A stretch of 64,000 bases of DNA, taken from positions 10,170,001 through 10,234,000 of the forward strand of contig NC_088316.1 of NCBI RefSeq assembly GCF_910592395.1. Direction: 5' to 3'. Source of the stretch: Lineus longissimus. Lineage: Eukaryota; Nemertea; Pilidiophora; Heteronemertea; Lineidae. The notes beneath the pieces were generated by a model. The model was given only the letters and a program-made list of their open reading frames with translations. It ran no database searches and was not told the DNA's origin. Below are positions 1 through 10,142 of the stretch, one piece after another. The position numbers and the translations under genes are program-made. How positions within the stretch are numbered: the first letter of the stretch is position 1; every line of letters starts with the position of its first letter.

Positions 1-550
1 GGCCTCTAGTTTTCGGATTTGATTCTGTAACATGTCGTGAAAATCTCTAAGAGTAGCAGCAGTCATGTTACCCTTGATGTCTAAACCAACGATCGACTTG
101 ACTAGTGACGAAACAATTAGGCGTATCCGACCAAATCTATCTCAGATGGTATTCACTGCATGTTGATAGTTCCTGGAAGTAACTTCGAATCCCTCGATGA
201 ATTTCAATGCTAATCCCTTCAAAGTACTTCGTAGGTAGACAAATTTCTGAACATCTGACAAATCTCCATTAGTATGTACTGCACACTTCGGCCAGAAGCA
301 AATCAACAATCTTGTTACGTAACTCCATGTATTCCTCTTTCAATCCAGCGAGCTTCAACCTTTCTCGCATTTCCTGGCTCTGCGTTTAGGTCTTAAATGT
401 CATCTTCAATCTCTTCCAAATGGGCTGTAAGCACTTTCTCTCGCCTCCGTTTCTGATCTAAGTCCATCATTTCACGTACAGTCGGCAACTTTAACGGTGA
501 GGGTGAACCTCCATCTTGTCAGCGACGACCTCAACCCATGACGCAGCCAT
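1..550 (-). pseudogene. BEL/Pao-type retrotransposon Gag relic (DUF1759-like)
   Basis: Read on the minus strand from an ATG at 550, this encodes the start of a Gag-like protein. An N-terminal piece rich in charged residues leads into the pattern typical of BEL/Pao Gag (DUF1759 family): DLSDVQKFVYLRSTLKG, then ALKFIEGF, a DRFG motif, SSLVKSIVGL and LRDFHDMLQNQIRKLEA. In the family this region forms the capsid-like domain. At least one frameshift (about 510-530) and several in-frame stops break it, so it is a pseudogene. It runs off the window edge at base 1, so the pol part, if present, lies outside. The family assignment rests on motif resemblance seen by eye. Confidence 0.72.
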
Positions 551-899
551 GACACACAACCCTAGACTTAAATAGATCAACTTGATGTAACAAACTAATA
601 TTATCACTAGTAGCGAAAACTGCGAGGAATTTTAACTCAATGTAAGTTTGATAGACTAAGGCAAACTAGGCGCAGAGTCACTAATTTGGCATTTGACGCT
701 AATGTCTCTATTTGACATTAATCCAGACGACTTTTGACGTAAATGTCACGCTATACTTGAATGGCACTCGCGATACTCTATTTTGAACACAAATGTCACT
801 CTAAAACTTTATCGCCACTATAAATTCTTGATGCTGGACAAAACAGAGACTATAAGACATTAGGTAAGACAATTAGAGACAAGATGACTATAAAACATT
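551..899. other. No gene seen; position expected for a BEL/Pao leader or LTR
   Basis: AT-rich sequence upstream of the minus-strand Gag start. By position it could be the 5' leader or LTR of the BEL/Pao relic, but I could not identify a primer-binding site, LTR ends or any coding pattern. Confidence 0.3.
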
Positions 900-1114
900 C
901 TAGAGTGCATTGTCACCGAAAAAGTGCTTCCTAAAAAGATATGTTTTTAAGTGTGACTTAAAAGTTTTGATGTTAGCTATGGATTTTAAAACATCTGGTA
1001 ATTGGTTCCAAAGTTTTGGCCCCGCCACAGAGAAGCTTGAAGATCCAATCGCCCCTCCCGGCATAGACTTTTATTACTTGATCTGAGAGCGCGGGCCGGA
1101 GCATAAGCCGATAC

Positions 1115-2305
1115 GGTAGTTGATAAAACGTGACTTGGAATCAGTGAAACCATGTAACCTGTGCTAAACCAATGAATAGTCAGTGCTGAACCGTGGAATC
1201 ACTGTGCAAGTACCGCGTGAAATCGGGCGCGTTCCTTCCACAATTAATACCCTTCCAACTGCCAATCTCGTCCCAGCTGACTTAATTGATAGCAATTTGC
1301 CAGTAGTTCCAGAAACCACCTTTTTGTGGAGGATGACGTCATCGAATATCTGGGTTGAGCTGATTTCAATATACAATATAACAAGGGTTCCAGGACGTAT
1401 GCTGAAGATGTTTATATTGTTAAAATAAAGGCTTCCCTTGTAAAAGAAATAGGAATTCTTGTATCCTTATTTATTAGCAGGCTCTTTGAAAGAATGGTGA
1501 AACAGTCCTCCGGGTAGGCCTAGTGACCGGCTAGTGACATCAGGGGTAGGCCTATACGGACCTTACCAAGCCTAGGTCACTAGCCGGTCACTAGGCCTAC
1601 CCGGAGGACGTTTGGGTTTTTCCAAAATATGGAATATTAAAACGGATCTGCGACTAATTCCTAAGAATCATTTTGTATGTATGATGCTCTGATTAAGCTT
1701 GGTAGATAGGACAAACATGCACTCGGGAATCACTAAAAAATGTGTCCGCTATAGAACTGGTGACATCACGAAAATATCTCTACATCCTGATGTGTGCATG
1801 AAAATGTACGAAATCGCTCACCGTGAAGGAATTCGTTCTCATTTTTCATCTCCAAACCCGGCTAAAACCTTCGGTAATAAATCTTCTTATACGTTTCTTG
1901 TCATGCTTAAGATTATATACGGATAAGTGCCAGCTGGTACTGCATGATGTAGTCAATCTTCTCTGTATCACCCTGTATGATCACACCGCTGATTGGTGCA
2001 TATTATGGGTGTGTGGTGGGCGTGTCGTGACGTGCATGCCCATATTTGGGAGATCAGTAATGTACACTGGAGGCGAGGTATGACTGGGTTGTTCTAAAAT
2101 ATATATTGTTGAATCGGAAATGCGACTGATTTCTAAACTACCGTCAAATTCCGATCTGATCATGTAAAAATAAGCTCCAAATATTGATTCGTAACCACCT
2201 TAGGTTCCAATGGCATTATTTCATGTTTTTATGCATTTTTAGGACTGATTCCATGGTTTAGCACAGGTTACATGGTTTCACTGATTCCAAGTTTTATCAA
2301 CTACC
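1115..2305. mobile_element. 1191-bp non-autonomous DNA transposon with 10-bp TSD (MULE-like?)
   Basis: The ends are inverted copies of each other for about 55 bp: 1115 onward reads GGTAGTTGATAAAA then CTTGGAATCAGTGAAACC and TAACCTGTGCTAAACCA, and the complement ends at 2305 (one 5-bp gap, one or two mismatches). Flanks are identical 10-bp direct repeats, AAGCCGATAC at 1105-1114 and 2306-2315. Excision restores the reading frame of the LINE relic around it. No transposase-like ORF is present, so it is non-autonomous. TSDs of 9-10 bp are known for Mutator-like elements, so that superfamily is the best inference, but the termini were not matched to any family. Confidence 0.88.
1505..1609. repeat. 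Perfect 34-bp inverted repeat (hairpin) inside the transposon
   Basis: Bases 1505-1538 and 1576-1609 are perfect reverse complements, 34 bp each, separated by 37 bp. The arms contain CTAGTGACCGGCTAGTGAC-like submotifs. It lies within the 1191-bp transposon and could be a smaller nested palindromic element or a cruciform-forming core. Confidence 0.9.
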
Positions 2306-2749
2306 AAGCCGATACACAGTCTGCGAGGTTCTGCGGAGAAGTTCCTGAAAGACATTTAAAGACCATGACGTTGATCTTATACTCCGTGCGTGCCCGTGCG
2401 CCCCGTGCGCGTACAGGTACGAGCGGAACCAATCCAAGGCAGTACCGCGAATTTCACATCTCCTGTCTTGGCGACTTAAAAGTATCTCGTGATCTATAGT
2501 GTCAAACGCGGCGGACAGGTCCAGTGCCACTACGAAGACCGCTTTCCCTGTATCCAGTGCACGTATTACATCCTTGTAATATTAACAAGGATGGTGAAAA
2601 ACAAATTTCATACACATCCACTCATCACCTTGAGAAATCCAAACGACAACTCTTTCAATCGTTTATATAAAAATAGGCTTTTGTTGTTTTTTATAGGAAG
2701 AGCAGCAACGACCGTGCATTTTTTTGATCAAATTTAGAAACAGTATTCT

Positions 2750-3420
2750 CCTGGCTATCATAAGGTGGTTCTTTCAGATGAAAATAAATATTTCATCATT
2801 GAGTCCTTGACCAGACAAACTTCAGCCTCACAGCAAGAACTTTTTTTCTCCAATATTTGACCGTTTGCAGGATCTGGGGGGTATCAAAGGTGGCGCCACC
2901 TATTGGTTCCTTATCACATTTAATCCATCCAAATTGTTCCAAAATGCATTGCTTGGTCTCTACAACACATTAAATCCATCCAAATTGTTCCAAAATGCGT
3001 TGCTTGGTCTCTACAACCTTAAAATGTGTAGGGTGTGGCAGTTATAACTGATACCCCGCCCAAACAATATGCAACATACCTTCAATCTGGTGGGCGAGTC
3101 TGGTGATAGTTGCGCGATAGTCAATTCCTGTAGTTTCAATTTAAGTCAAATTTGATTGATGAAAAGTCGCAACACCCCTATGGTTTTTTTATTTGATTTA
3201 AGAATATATTTCCCTGGCAATTACATGGTTGTTCCCTCACGATGAAATAAATATTATTTCACCAATCTACGACCAGGTGAACTTAACACACATCAGGCCT
3301 ATTTTGGACCATTTCTAGGATCGGTGTGCTACCTATTGGAAACTAGCAGATAAAGTCCATCGAACATGCTCTAAAAGTCTCTCCTGGGTCCCTACAAATC
3401 TAAAAAAGTGATGGTTGTAG
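2750..3420. repeat. Diverged direct duplication with an inner 51-bp tandem repeat
   Basis: Sequence at about 2750-3030 reappears in diverged form at about 3200-3420: both read ...CCTGGC.AT...ATGGTTGTTC... GATGAAA.TAAATAT.. TTTCA..., later a CCTATTGG motif, then a TCTACAA stretch. Inside the first copy a 51-bp unit is tandemly doubled (2915-2965 and 2966-3016) with two differences. No coding pattern seen; function unknown. Confidence 0.7.
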
Positions 3421-5117
3421 TAGGATGGTTGCAGTATGGACAAAAGGTTGAGCTCAGAAGGATTCCAGAACATGCCTGGACCTACTCGTTGGTTCAGCTG
3501 GAGGCATTCTCCGCACTAGCTTGTGAGACCCAATTCCTGACCCAAGGTTGGATTGTAGCTACGTTTTCAATGCCTTGACGAACTCGCAAAATCACAGCAT
3601 TCGGTCGCCGCCAAAGGTGTATTACGAAGTGTATTTTTGAGACTTTGCACACATATCGGATCAACGGAGGTGTGACATTGTCTTAGGCAGCATGATCTCA
3701 AAATAATTCACAGTTTTGCTTGATTTATAACAGTTTTGTGCTGGCGCGAATTGCGTTTTTACAGTAATATTTGCCTACGAGCTATAGTTGGACACCGCAT
3801 GCTTCATATTATCAGGTGCATTCATAGGTTGAGGTCAATCAATACCTGGCGTGGCGCAAATGCTCGGCTCAAAACTACCTAACTTCAACTCGTAATAATT
3901 CATTGATAACAATGATTCCCAAAACAATTATGGTACGGTACATTACGCATGAAGCAACTAAGTGAACTTTCCCCCTAAATAACTGGATCGTATTTCTGGA
4001 TTACCCAGAAATACTGCTTTTTCAGGAAGGTCAAAAAATCACCTTGGTCAATTTCATGTCAACATGCTATGTCGCATCGAAGCATACTCTGTTGGAAAGG
4101 ACGCAACCATTCCTAGCGCATGTCCGTATAACCGCCGATTATTATTTTTTAATTCTAATTATGCATGTAATTAACAAAGTATAGCTTTTACTCCACATAA
4201 TTTCTCTATTTCGGAAATGTCGTGGAAATTTTCTTGCAAAACCCAAAATCCGCGGCATGCGGTACAAGCTCCAGTTGGTTAACAGCACATTTCCATTTTC
4301 AAAATTTGAAAAATGTTTTATAAAAGTGGAGAAAAACTGCTTGACATTTTGAAACTTTATCATTCATGTCGGTTTGTTTACTATTTACAACACGAGCCCA
4401 CTAGAGTGCGTTTCAAAATATTATGTGCAAATCAGCGGACCATTGAAAACCAAGGCCTTTAATTGCTGTCAAATTTCAGGGTTGCGGTCAGGCATCACTT
4501 TTTCTTCAAACTATGCATTTATTATTCAGTATACAACATACACAACCTGGAAAGATACGATGATTCCTTTTTCCACATGCATGCAGTGTCCAAAGTTGTT
4601 TTAGATTGTGGCAAATTGCAAATTCGTCCAGGTGTTGACTGGAGCGATCGACCAACCAAATATCACGAGATCTCACATTGAGGCGCATGGTTTTACCGGG
4701 CTGTGATGACATTATTGAAGAAGATTACGTCAGAACCTCGGGTACAAAAAAGCAAAGTAAAGCAATTGCGGCGGCCTCAAAACCCTATAAACTTGTCAAC
4801 CTATCGCTTCGCTCTGATATTTTGCGATGTGAGGTCATCATGTCTGAAACGGATATGTCGCATCGTAAAGTCTGTAGGAATTGTTCAAAACTCAAATTAT
4901 GAACTCTTATTAAAAGCTAATTAACTCTATTCTCATCTGTCAAAATTGATATCTTTAAGCTGAATGGGAAGATAAAAGGTTGGAACTAAAAAATAGGTAC
5001 CACTTTGTGATCAATATGTTACAGATATTTTTGTTGGAAGCGCACAATAGATGTGTTATAGGTGAACCTCAGCCTTCTATACATGACTTTCGACACATTC
5101 TTTTCCCTTTCCCTCAG
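3421..5117 (+). other. No recognisable gene; probable intron/upstream region
   Basis: No convincing exon, repeat or element seen. Because 5118 begins with a splice acceptor, part of this stretch is probably intron of the gene that ends at 5773. Confidence 0.4.
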
Positions 5118-5773
5118 GTTTGTGGCAATGAGGCAGCGGTTAAAACCAACCATTCGTCTGATGGGTGAATGTGTGAATAGATTCTACAACGTGGTCACAG
5201 ATCATCCCAACCTCGACGATGCCAAGGCCCAGCTCGAGCAAATGATCGAAGATGAAAAGCGAGACATCAGCCAACTCCTGGATGAGATGAGGAGGATTGA
5301 AAGTGCACCCACTCTAGGTATATGTCTCATTAAGAATTAGCGAGAATCGTTTTCAAAACTATGAAGACAGGGAAAAAGCGTAAAGACCCTTTCACAGCTT
5401 GAAGTCTTCTTAAACGCAAATTTTTGTATGGAAGTGTTATTTGATTATCAGTCATAAATTCGTAATTTAGAGGCAATTGCCCAGATACAAGTAGATGCCT
5501 GGGTAACCATAAGTATGACAAGAACTGTAAAACCTATCGTCACATTATGTCTGACTTGCAGATCCACAACCGGCTGTTGAGAAACCCAATATGACTCGCC
5601 GTAGGAAAGCCTCGAAGGAGCTGAGGGATCAACCTCCAAAATCGCCGTCAGATCCTAATCCGGGGAGCACCACTACCTGGGGGCACCTCATCCTGCGGAT
5701 TGCCCTAATTGCCCTGGTTTGCTTTGCTGTGTTGCTGCTGATCGGCAGTTCAAACACACCGGTGACGAAGTGA
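5118..5773 (+). CDS. Last two exons of a tail-anchored coiled-coil membrane protein (partial)
   Basis: Exon A (5118-5317) follows a pyrimidine-rich acceptor ending CTCAG and ends at a GTATATG donor. Exon B (5562-5773) follows ACTTGCAG and ends in TGA. The phases agree: exon A ends on codon base 1 and exon B starts on base 2. The joined protein has a helical, charged part (RLKPTIRLMGECVNRFYN, then a Glu/Lys-rich stretch with QLEQMIEDEKRDISQLLDEM), a basic and Pro/Ser-rich linker (MTRRRKASKELRDQ, PSDPNPGS), and a hydrophobic helix near the C-terminus (LILRIALIALVCFAVLLLIG) followed by only eight residues. This layout is typical of a C-tail-anchored membrane protein. Upstream exons were not found, so the N-terminus and family are unknown. 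This looks like a genuine host gene. Confidence 0.66.
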
Positions 5774-7160
5774 ACAACGTCACCTCATTACAAGAAATTA
5801 TATTTATCTTATTTGTTAAAATCAGCAGATTTATGCATTAAGAAAACCTTTAGTCATTTCACGGACCTAAATTAACTTATAAGTGATCATGAATGGTGGT
5901 CGTGGGTCATATTATCTACATGTATGATTGTCACGGAGTGTGTGATTATGATGATCTGTTTTGTAAAACCATCTTTGAAGACTTTATAGAAAGTGGTTGA
6001 TATACTTGAAAACAAGAATACATCCACCTGGAACAAACACTTGCGCTGCCCTGTTTGGAATACCTTTTTGTCTTAAGGACAGGGGAGCTATAGCAATAGC
6101 GCGTCGTCCATCGTCCGTTAAACAATGGTGGCACTTTCTTAACCGCTGGATCTAGAAACTTTAAGCTTAGTGTGTGGGTCTCTTGGGGCAACAGTAACTT
6201 GTATATCGAAATTTGGCGCAATTTGATTATTTTTCTGGCATATAGGGGGCGCTTTGTGAAAACCTACTTTTGGCCATAACTTCTGAACGCGGCTAGCTAA
6301 TAAGACGAAACTATTATCGTGGGTTCATCTGGTGATAGTGCATATTGATGTACTTTTCAAGGTGACAGAGGTCAAAGTTGGAAAATACAAAAAATGTGGC
6401 ACGTTTTGTCATTGTTTTACATAGCAACTTCAAAACCTGGAAAAATGTATGACAGGAAGACCTCCGGGGCACAAAATTTCAGCCCGTTCCAACTTCAGAT
6501 ATGGCCACCAGGGGGCCTGACCCAAAACGGATCCAAGTGCTATAACTCAAAAGCAATTTGACCTAGGGTGTTCATATTTGATACATAACCTCAATATGAC
6601 CTCCAAGCGCATGCCAAATTTTGGCACGGTCAGTTTTCAAATTTGACGTGTGTCAACATCATGGACAACATGTCCTTGCCCCAATACCCCAGTGGTTGCC
6701 GTGTCTGCCTAACCCTAACCCTAACCCAGCTAAGCCTACTTTTCAAGGTCACAAAATAGCGTTTGTTGGCTGATGTCTACAGGTAAGCACAACGGCCCTG
6801 ACCGCTTCATTTGAAGAAGTCATTCTGAACGGTTTGATTTACTTGAAGACAGTGTCGCATCCAACCAGAATACACCTGCCCCGTACGGATATATCATCTT
6901 CGAACACGTCATTCAGAAACCAGAGGTCACGCAAACCTGTCCTTTATGGGAATACCGTATTCAAAGGCCAAATTAGGTACCCTAATTCAAAAGGATTTGG
7001 TTTACTTAAAGACATAGCATGCATGATGGGCTTGTTTCATCTAGGGACACTTTTTGAACGGCCACATTTTTTGTCCCTTATTCACCAAAAAGGCATTTCT
7101 CATTACTGATAGCATGCAATATCAGGCCAAAGAACTGTTATACAATGTGGGCATGTTCAA
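5774..7160. other. Intergenic sequence; no gene seen
   Basis: No coding pattern supported. Contains a short interstitial telomere-like run (CCTAA-type, three units, 6709-6727). The stretch at 6240-6660, with phrases such as GGCCATAACTTCTGAACG, looks like dispersed non-coding repeat sequence, but no second copy is in this window. Confidence 0.4.
6709..6727. repeat. Short interstitial telomere-like repeat (CCCTAA)3
   Basis: Three consecutive CCCTAA units. They match the animal telomere hexamer, but a run this short occurs commonly inside chromosomes. Confidence 0.7.
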
Positions 7161-7373
7161 GTGAATCTCCCTTTCGCGGTCGCCTCTAAAGGAAGACAAC
7201 CGTTCAACGTTGTTCTTGGCCGTTACAACGAAACCCAGGTTGAATACGAAACTACGGTTGAAGATAACCAGTCAATACCACACAGGGTAGTTCTTCATTA
7301 TCCCACACTGCGCGCAATGGATACTAGTTTCACGTTTAGCTACCAGGTGGGGCAGCCTGATTTTGTTTCCTAA
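7161..7373 (+). other. Possible terminal exon, unrecognised
   Basis: An open stretch of about 70 codons ends in TAA at 7371-7373. It has mixed, protein-like composition (RQPFNVVLGRYNETQVEYE, HRVVLHYPTLRAMDTSFTF) and is preceded by ATGTTCAAG, which could be a weak splice acceptor. I do not recognise the sequence and no partner exon was found, so this is only a candidate. Immediately downstream are degenerate GGGTCTTAG repeats. Confidence 0.25.
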
Positions 7374-7375
7374 TT

Positions 7376-7466
7376 TGGTCTTAGTTTTATAGTCCTATGG
7401 GTCTTAGTTTTCTATTGGGTCTTACTTTTATAGAGTCTTAGGTCTTAAGTATTAGGTTTATAGACA
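7376..7466. repeat. Degenerate short tandem repeat (GGTCTTAGTTTTATAG)
   Basis: Four or five imperfect copies of a 17-27-bp unit containing GGTCTTA and TTTTATAG lie in tandem. Confidence 0.6.
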
Positions 7467-7689
7467 CCCTAAAGAATGCGAAGGAAGATAGATGTATTTT
7501 GTGTGTCGAGTGAAAATAATAAAAAGGAACTATATCCCCATATGATGCGTTGTAAGAAATTAATTTAACAATGGTGGACTAAACTCGTCAGAGTGCTGTG
7601 TGCCATCAAAGTGGAATGTGATCAATATTTATAACCTTGATGTCGACCATTAAACTAGCAGGAGAAAATACAGGAACAATGGTGGATAA

Positions 7690-8965
7690 TGCACTAACCG
7701 AAGGGGAGATCTCACAAAAGAACTAAAAGAACAAAAGGAAATTCTACGGGGTATTTTAGACGACAAAAGTGGCATTTTTGCAACTATGGGAACGGCTTTT
7801 AAATCTCACAAGCAGGATCAGGAGGCACGCTGTGAAGAATTGGAGGATTCTTTTCCAAAACAGTTTCATGCTTGGGTGAGTGCATTTTAGAAACTAATGC
7901 TTAAATTGGAGAAATAGGGTCCAACACCCTCAAGGATGTCCATGCGTCTCTTGAGAAATTTTAATTTCTCAAGAATCCTCCGTGTCTCGTCTTAAAAGAT
8001 GAGACACGGAGGATTCCACAAAACATCCGAAAGTTGATTAGCATCTGATATGCAAGAGAAATTGGTGTCTGAATTGCAGGACAAAATTGCCATGTCAAGC
8101 ATGGACAAGGACAAGGAAAAAGGACAATTCCTCACTTTCAGGGTCAGAAAGATACGAAGGACAACAAAAGAAGCTGCTGGGCAGTCAAAATGCAAGTAAG
8201 TGCAGTAACATTCACAGAAACCTGGGTGTTATTCCGGATTATCCGATCCTGTTTCCTGGATAAAGACTTGGGGGAAAAGTGCACACTACTATTAGAATGG
8301 AGTGACACTGACGAGGTGAATGGGTCCCCCCCCCCCTTTATTTGAGGGCGGATGCCCCACTCTGGTTCCAAGGCCTTGATGAAACAAAGCTACGAACATG
8401 GGACAAATTGATAGCCCAGTTCTTCGATCGTTATAATAACATGGATCTGAAGTGGATCCGGACACGGAAACTGACAGGAAGAAAGCTCTTGTCGGGTGAA
8501 TCCATTGAAACGTATACAGATGACATTCGCCGAAGGATAAGGCAGTTGAATTTACCAGAACATATGAGTCACAGTATCTTCATGGACGGACTACCAATGG
8601 AAATCCGAAAGATTGTATGTGCCTCCATGCCAGCAACCTTTAATGATGCGGATCAACTTGCCAGAAATGCGCTCAAGGTTTTAAGGATAGATTGGCACTC
8701 CCTGACGTCGATGAAATTAGAGTCCGATATAGATAAGATCACTTTAACAGTTACAGACTTGGCGGAACAGGTGTGACAACTCAGAGAAAGAATAGATCGA
8801 CCATCGACGAGACAAAATCCGAATTATGTCCGCAGGGGAGCTTCTGGCCGAAACCAACGTGATACAGACGGAAAACCAAGATGCTATTCGTGTGGACAGC
8901 TTGGACACTATACGGAAGAAGTTGTGAAATGAACCAGCAGAGACCGAATAACCAATAGCAGGATA
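7690..8965 (+). pseudogene. Gypsy-type Gag pseudogene (Gypsy-2)
   Basis: Fragments in order on the plus strand: an N-terminal helical piece (KELKEQKEILRGILDDKSG, 7715-7880), a retrotransposon Gag core (8342-8776; WDKLIAQFFDRYNN, TYTDDIRRRIRQLNLPE, IFMDGLP), and a zinc knuckle (about 8890-8940; CYSCGQLGHYT then a Cys after a 1-base shift). An in-frame TGA at 8774-8776 separates core from knuckle, and a frameshift within the knuckle moves its last Cys out of frame. The Gag core binds and packages element RNA in the family. Two adjacent hairpins (7951-8016) interrupt the region between N-terminal piece and core. Non-functional. Confidence 0.75.
7951..8016. repeat. Two adjacent hairpins within the Gypsy-2 gag region
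   Basis: 7951-7972 is a 10-bp-arm palindrome (TTGAGAAATT / AATTTCTCAA). 7973-8016 has 21-bp arms with one mismatch and a 2-bp loop; the outer 16 bp (GAATCCTCCGTGTCTC) pair perfectly. They sit back to back and break the gag frame. Confidence 0.85.
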
Positions 8966-9166
8966 GCGGGAAGACAGAACGGCTTGCTGCATGCAGTTCC
9001 CACGTCGAAAGAGGAGCCCTTGTGTGCATCAGACAGTGATAGTAACATCGACAATGATATTAAGAACATTAAGGTAGAACATTTATGTGAACAAAAGAAA
9101 ACTACAGTTAAGACAAAGAACACTGTACCAAAAAGACGCAAAAACAAAAAGGACTCGGAAATGGGT

Positions 9167-9560
9167 AAGTGTTTGAGCCTCTGTGATCTGGACCAAGCTT
9201 CTTACCAAATTCCACTGAAGGAAGAATGTAGACATTATATTGGCCTGATAACACATAATTATCAGTGGGAATTTAGCAGACTTCCTCAGGGTTGCGTAAA
9301 TTCGGCTAAGTATTTGAGCCTCTGTGATCTGGACCAAGCTTCTTACCAAATTCCACTGAAGGAAGAATGTAGACATTATATTGACCTGATAACACATAAT
9401 TATCAGTGGGAATTTAGCAGACTTCCTCAGGGTTGCGTAAATTCGGCTAAGTATTTGAGCCTCTGTGATCTGGACCAAGCTTCTTACCAAATTCCACTGA
9501 AGGAAGAATGTAGACATTATATTGGCCTGATAACACATAATTATCAGTGGGAATGTAGCA
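9167..9560 (+). repeat. 141-bp tandem triplication of a Gypsy RT motif block
   Basis: A 141-bp unit occurs at 9167-9307, 9308-9448 and 9449-about 9559 (last copy truncated). Each encodes 47 residues of Ty3/Gypsy reverse transcriptase: LSLCDLDQASYQIPLKEE (motif A region, Asp in the SLCDLDQ segment) through FSRLPQGCVNSA (motif B region). Copies differ at only two or three bases, for example Gly versus Asp in HYIGL/HYIDL, so the amplification is recent or homogenised. The frame stays open through all copies because 141 is divisible by 3. Protease, the rest of RT and RNase H are absent. The third copy ends abruptly where an inverted RT fragment begins. Confidence 0.9.
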
Positions 9561-9561
9561 G

Positions 9562-9650
9562 TACTTGAGTACATTCACTGCCCATGAGCACTTGGATGGT
9601 TTTAGTTTGAGATTAGCAACTTTTAGTCTGATGACGAGTTCTCTCAGGTG
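9562..9650 (-). pseudogene. Inverted fragment of Gypsy RT thumb region
   Basis: On the minus strand this reads GHLRELVIRLKVANLKLKPS followed by KCSWAVNVLKY. This is the segment that in Gypsy RT lies just downstream of the YxDD box (consensus-like HL..VF.RL..ANLKLKPSKC). The neighbouring RT block is on the plus strand, so this piece is inverted relative to its own element. The join falls at the truncated end of the third 141-bp copy. Confidence 0.72.
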
Positions 9651-9689
9651 ACCATTAATTCCTATGCCTGTGGAACCCTTATTTAGCCG

Positions 9690-10142
9690 TTGGTCAATTG
9701 ACTTCATTGGCCCCTTTCGAAACTAGTTCCAATGGGTACAAGTACGTCCTCACGGTTATGGATAGTTTCCGTGGCTGGATGGAAGGTTTCCCTATGAAGG
9801 ACCAAACTGCGCTCTCGGTAGCGACAGCTCTTACAGAAGGAATCATTACCAGGTTTGGAGGATTTCAAACGATATTTTTTGGACAGGGGAACGCAATTTC
9901 TCTCTGAATTGTATAAACATACTTGTCGACTGCTCGGGGTACTGACCATTCATACCACTGCCTTCGATTCCAGCACAAACAGCAAAATAGAACGATCACA
10001 TAGGACCTTAAAAGCCATGCTCGCCAAGGTTCTGTCAAAAAAGTATCGGACTGAATGGGACAAGTACCTCAATAGTGCTCTGTTTGCTGTGCGGACATCG
10101 GTCAATGTCATGTCAACTCATTTTACACCATTAGTGTTATGA
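9690..10142 (+). pseudogene. Gypsy-2 integrase core relic
   Basis: Three frames joined by shifts give an rve-type integrase core. SIDFIGPF (first Asp) at about 9695-9716; NGYKYVLTVMDSFRGWMEGF and LTEGIITRFGGFQTIF; a shifted DRGTQFLSELYKHTCRLLGV (second Asp) near 9886; and STNSKIERSHRTLKAML (catalytic Glu) followed by DKYLNSALFAVRTSVNVMS. There is a stop in place of a codon at 9724-9726 and a shift near 9880. The protein ends soon after THFTPLVL, where the family normally continues with a linker and chromatin-binding tail. Integrase inserts the cDNA in the family; this copy is dead. Confidence 0.82.

Larger units (their letters stand above)
900..2580 (-). pseudogene. L2/CR1-group non-LTR RT relic, split by a DNA transposon
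   Basis: Minus strand. From about 2580 the frame reads through RALDTGKAVFVV, ALDLSAAFDTIDHEIL (RT motif A) and GTALDWFRSYL. It then jumps to the C-terminal region: a piece with NVMVFKCLSGTSPQ, next YAPARALRSSNKSL and finally LPDVLKSIANIKTFKSHLKT, with a stop at 900-902. This is the usual order for L2/CR1-group ORF2, but the YADD-containing segment between GTALDWFRSYL and the C-terminal part is missing (internal deletion). Small frame changes occur. The relic is interrupted between 1115 and 2305 by a transposon; removing it with one TSD copy joins LADCV to SAYAPARAL in frame. Non-functional. Confidence 0.8.

Noticed and set aside
6709-6727. True telomere or telomere-fusion site
   Set aside because: Only three CCCTAA units in otherwise ordinary sequence.
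9083-9574. A 163-codon minus-strand protein with three repeats
   Set aside because: It is the antisense shadow of the triplicated RT block, whose plus-strand frame has clear RT motifs.
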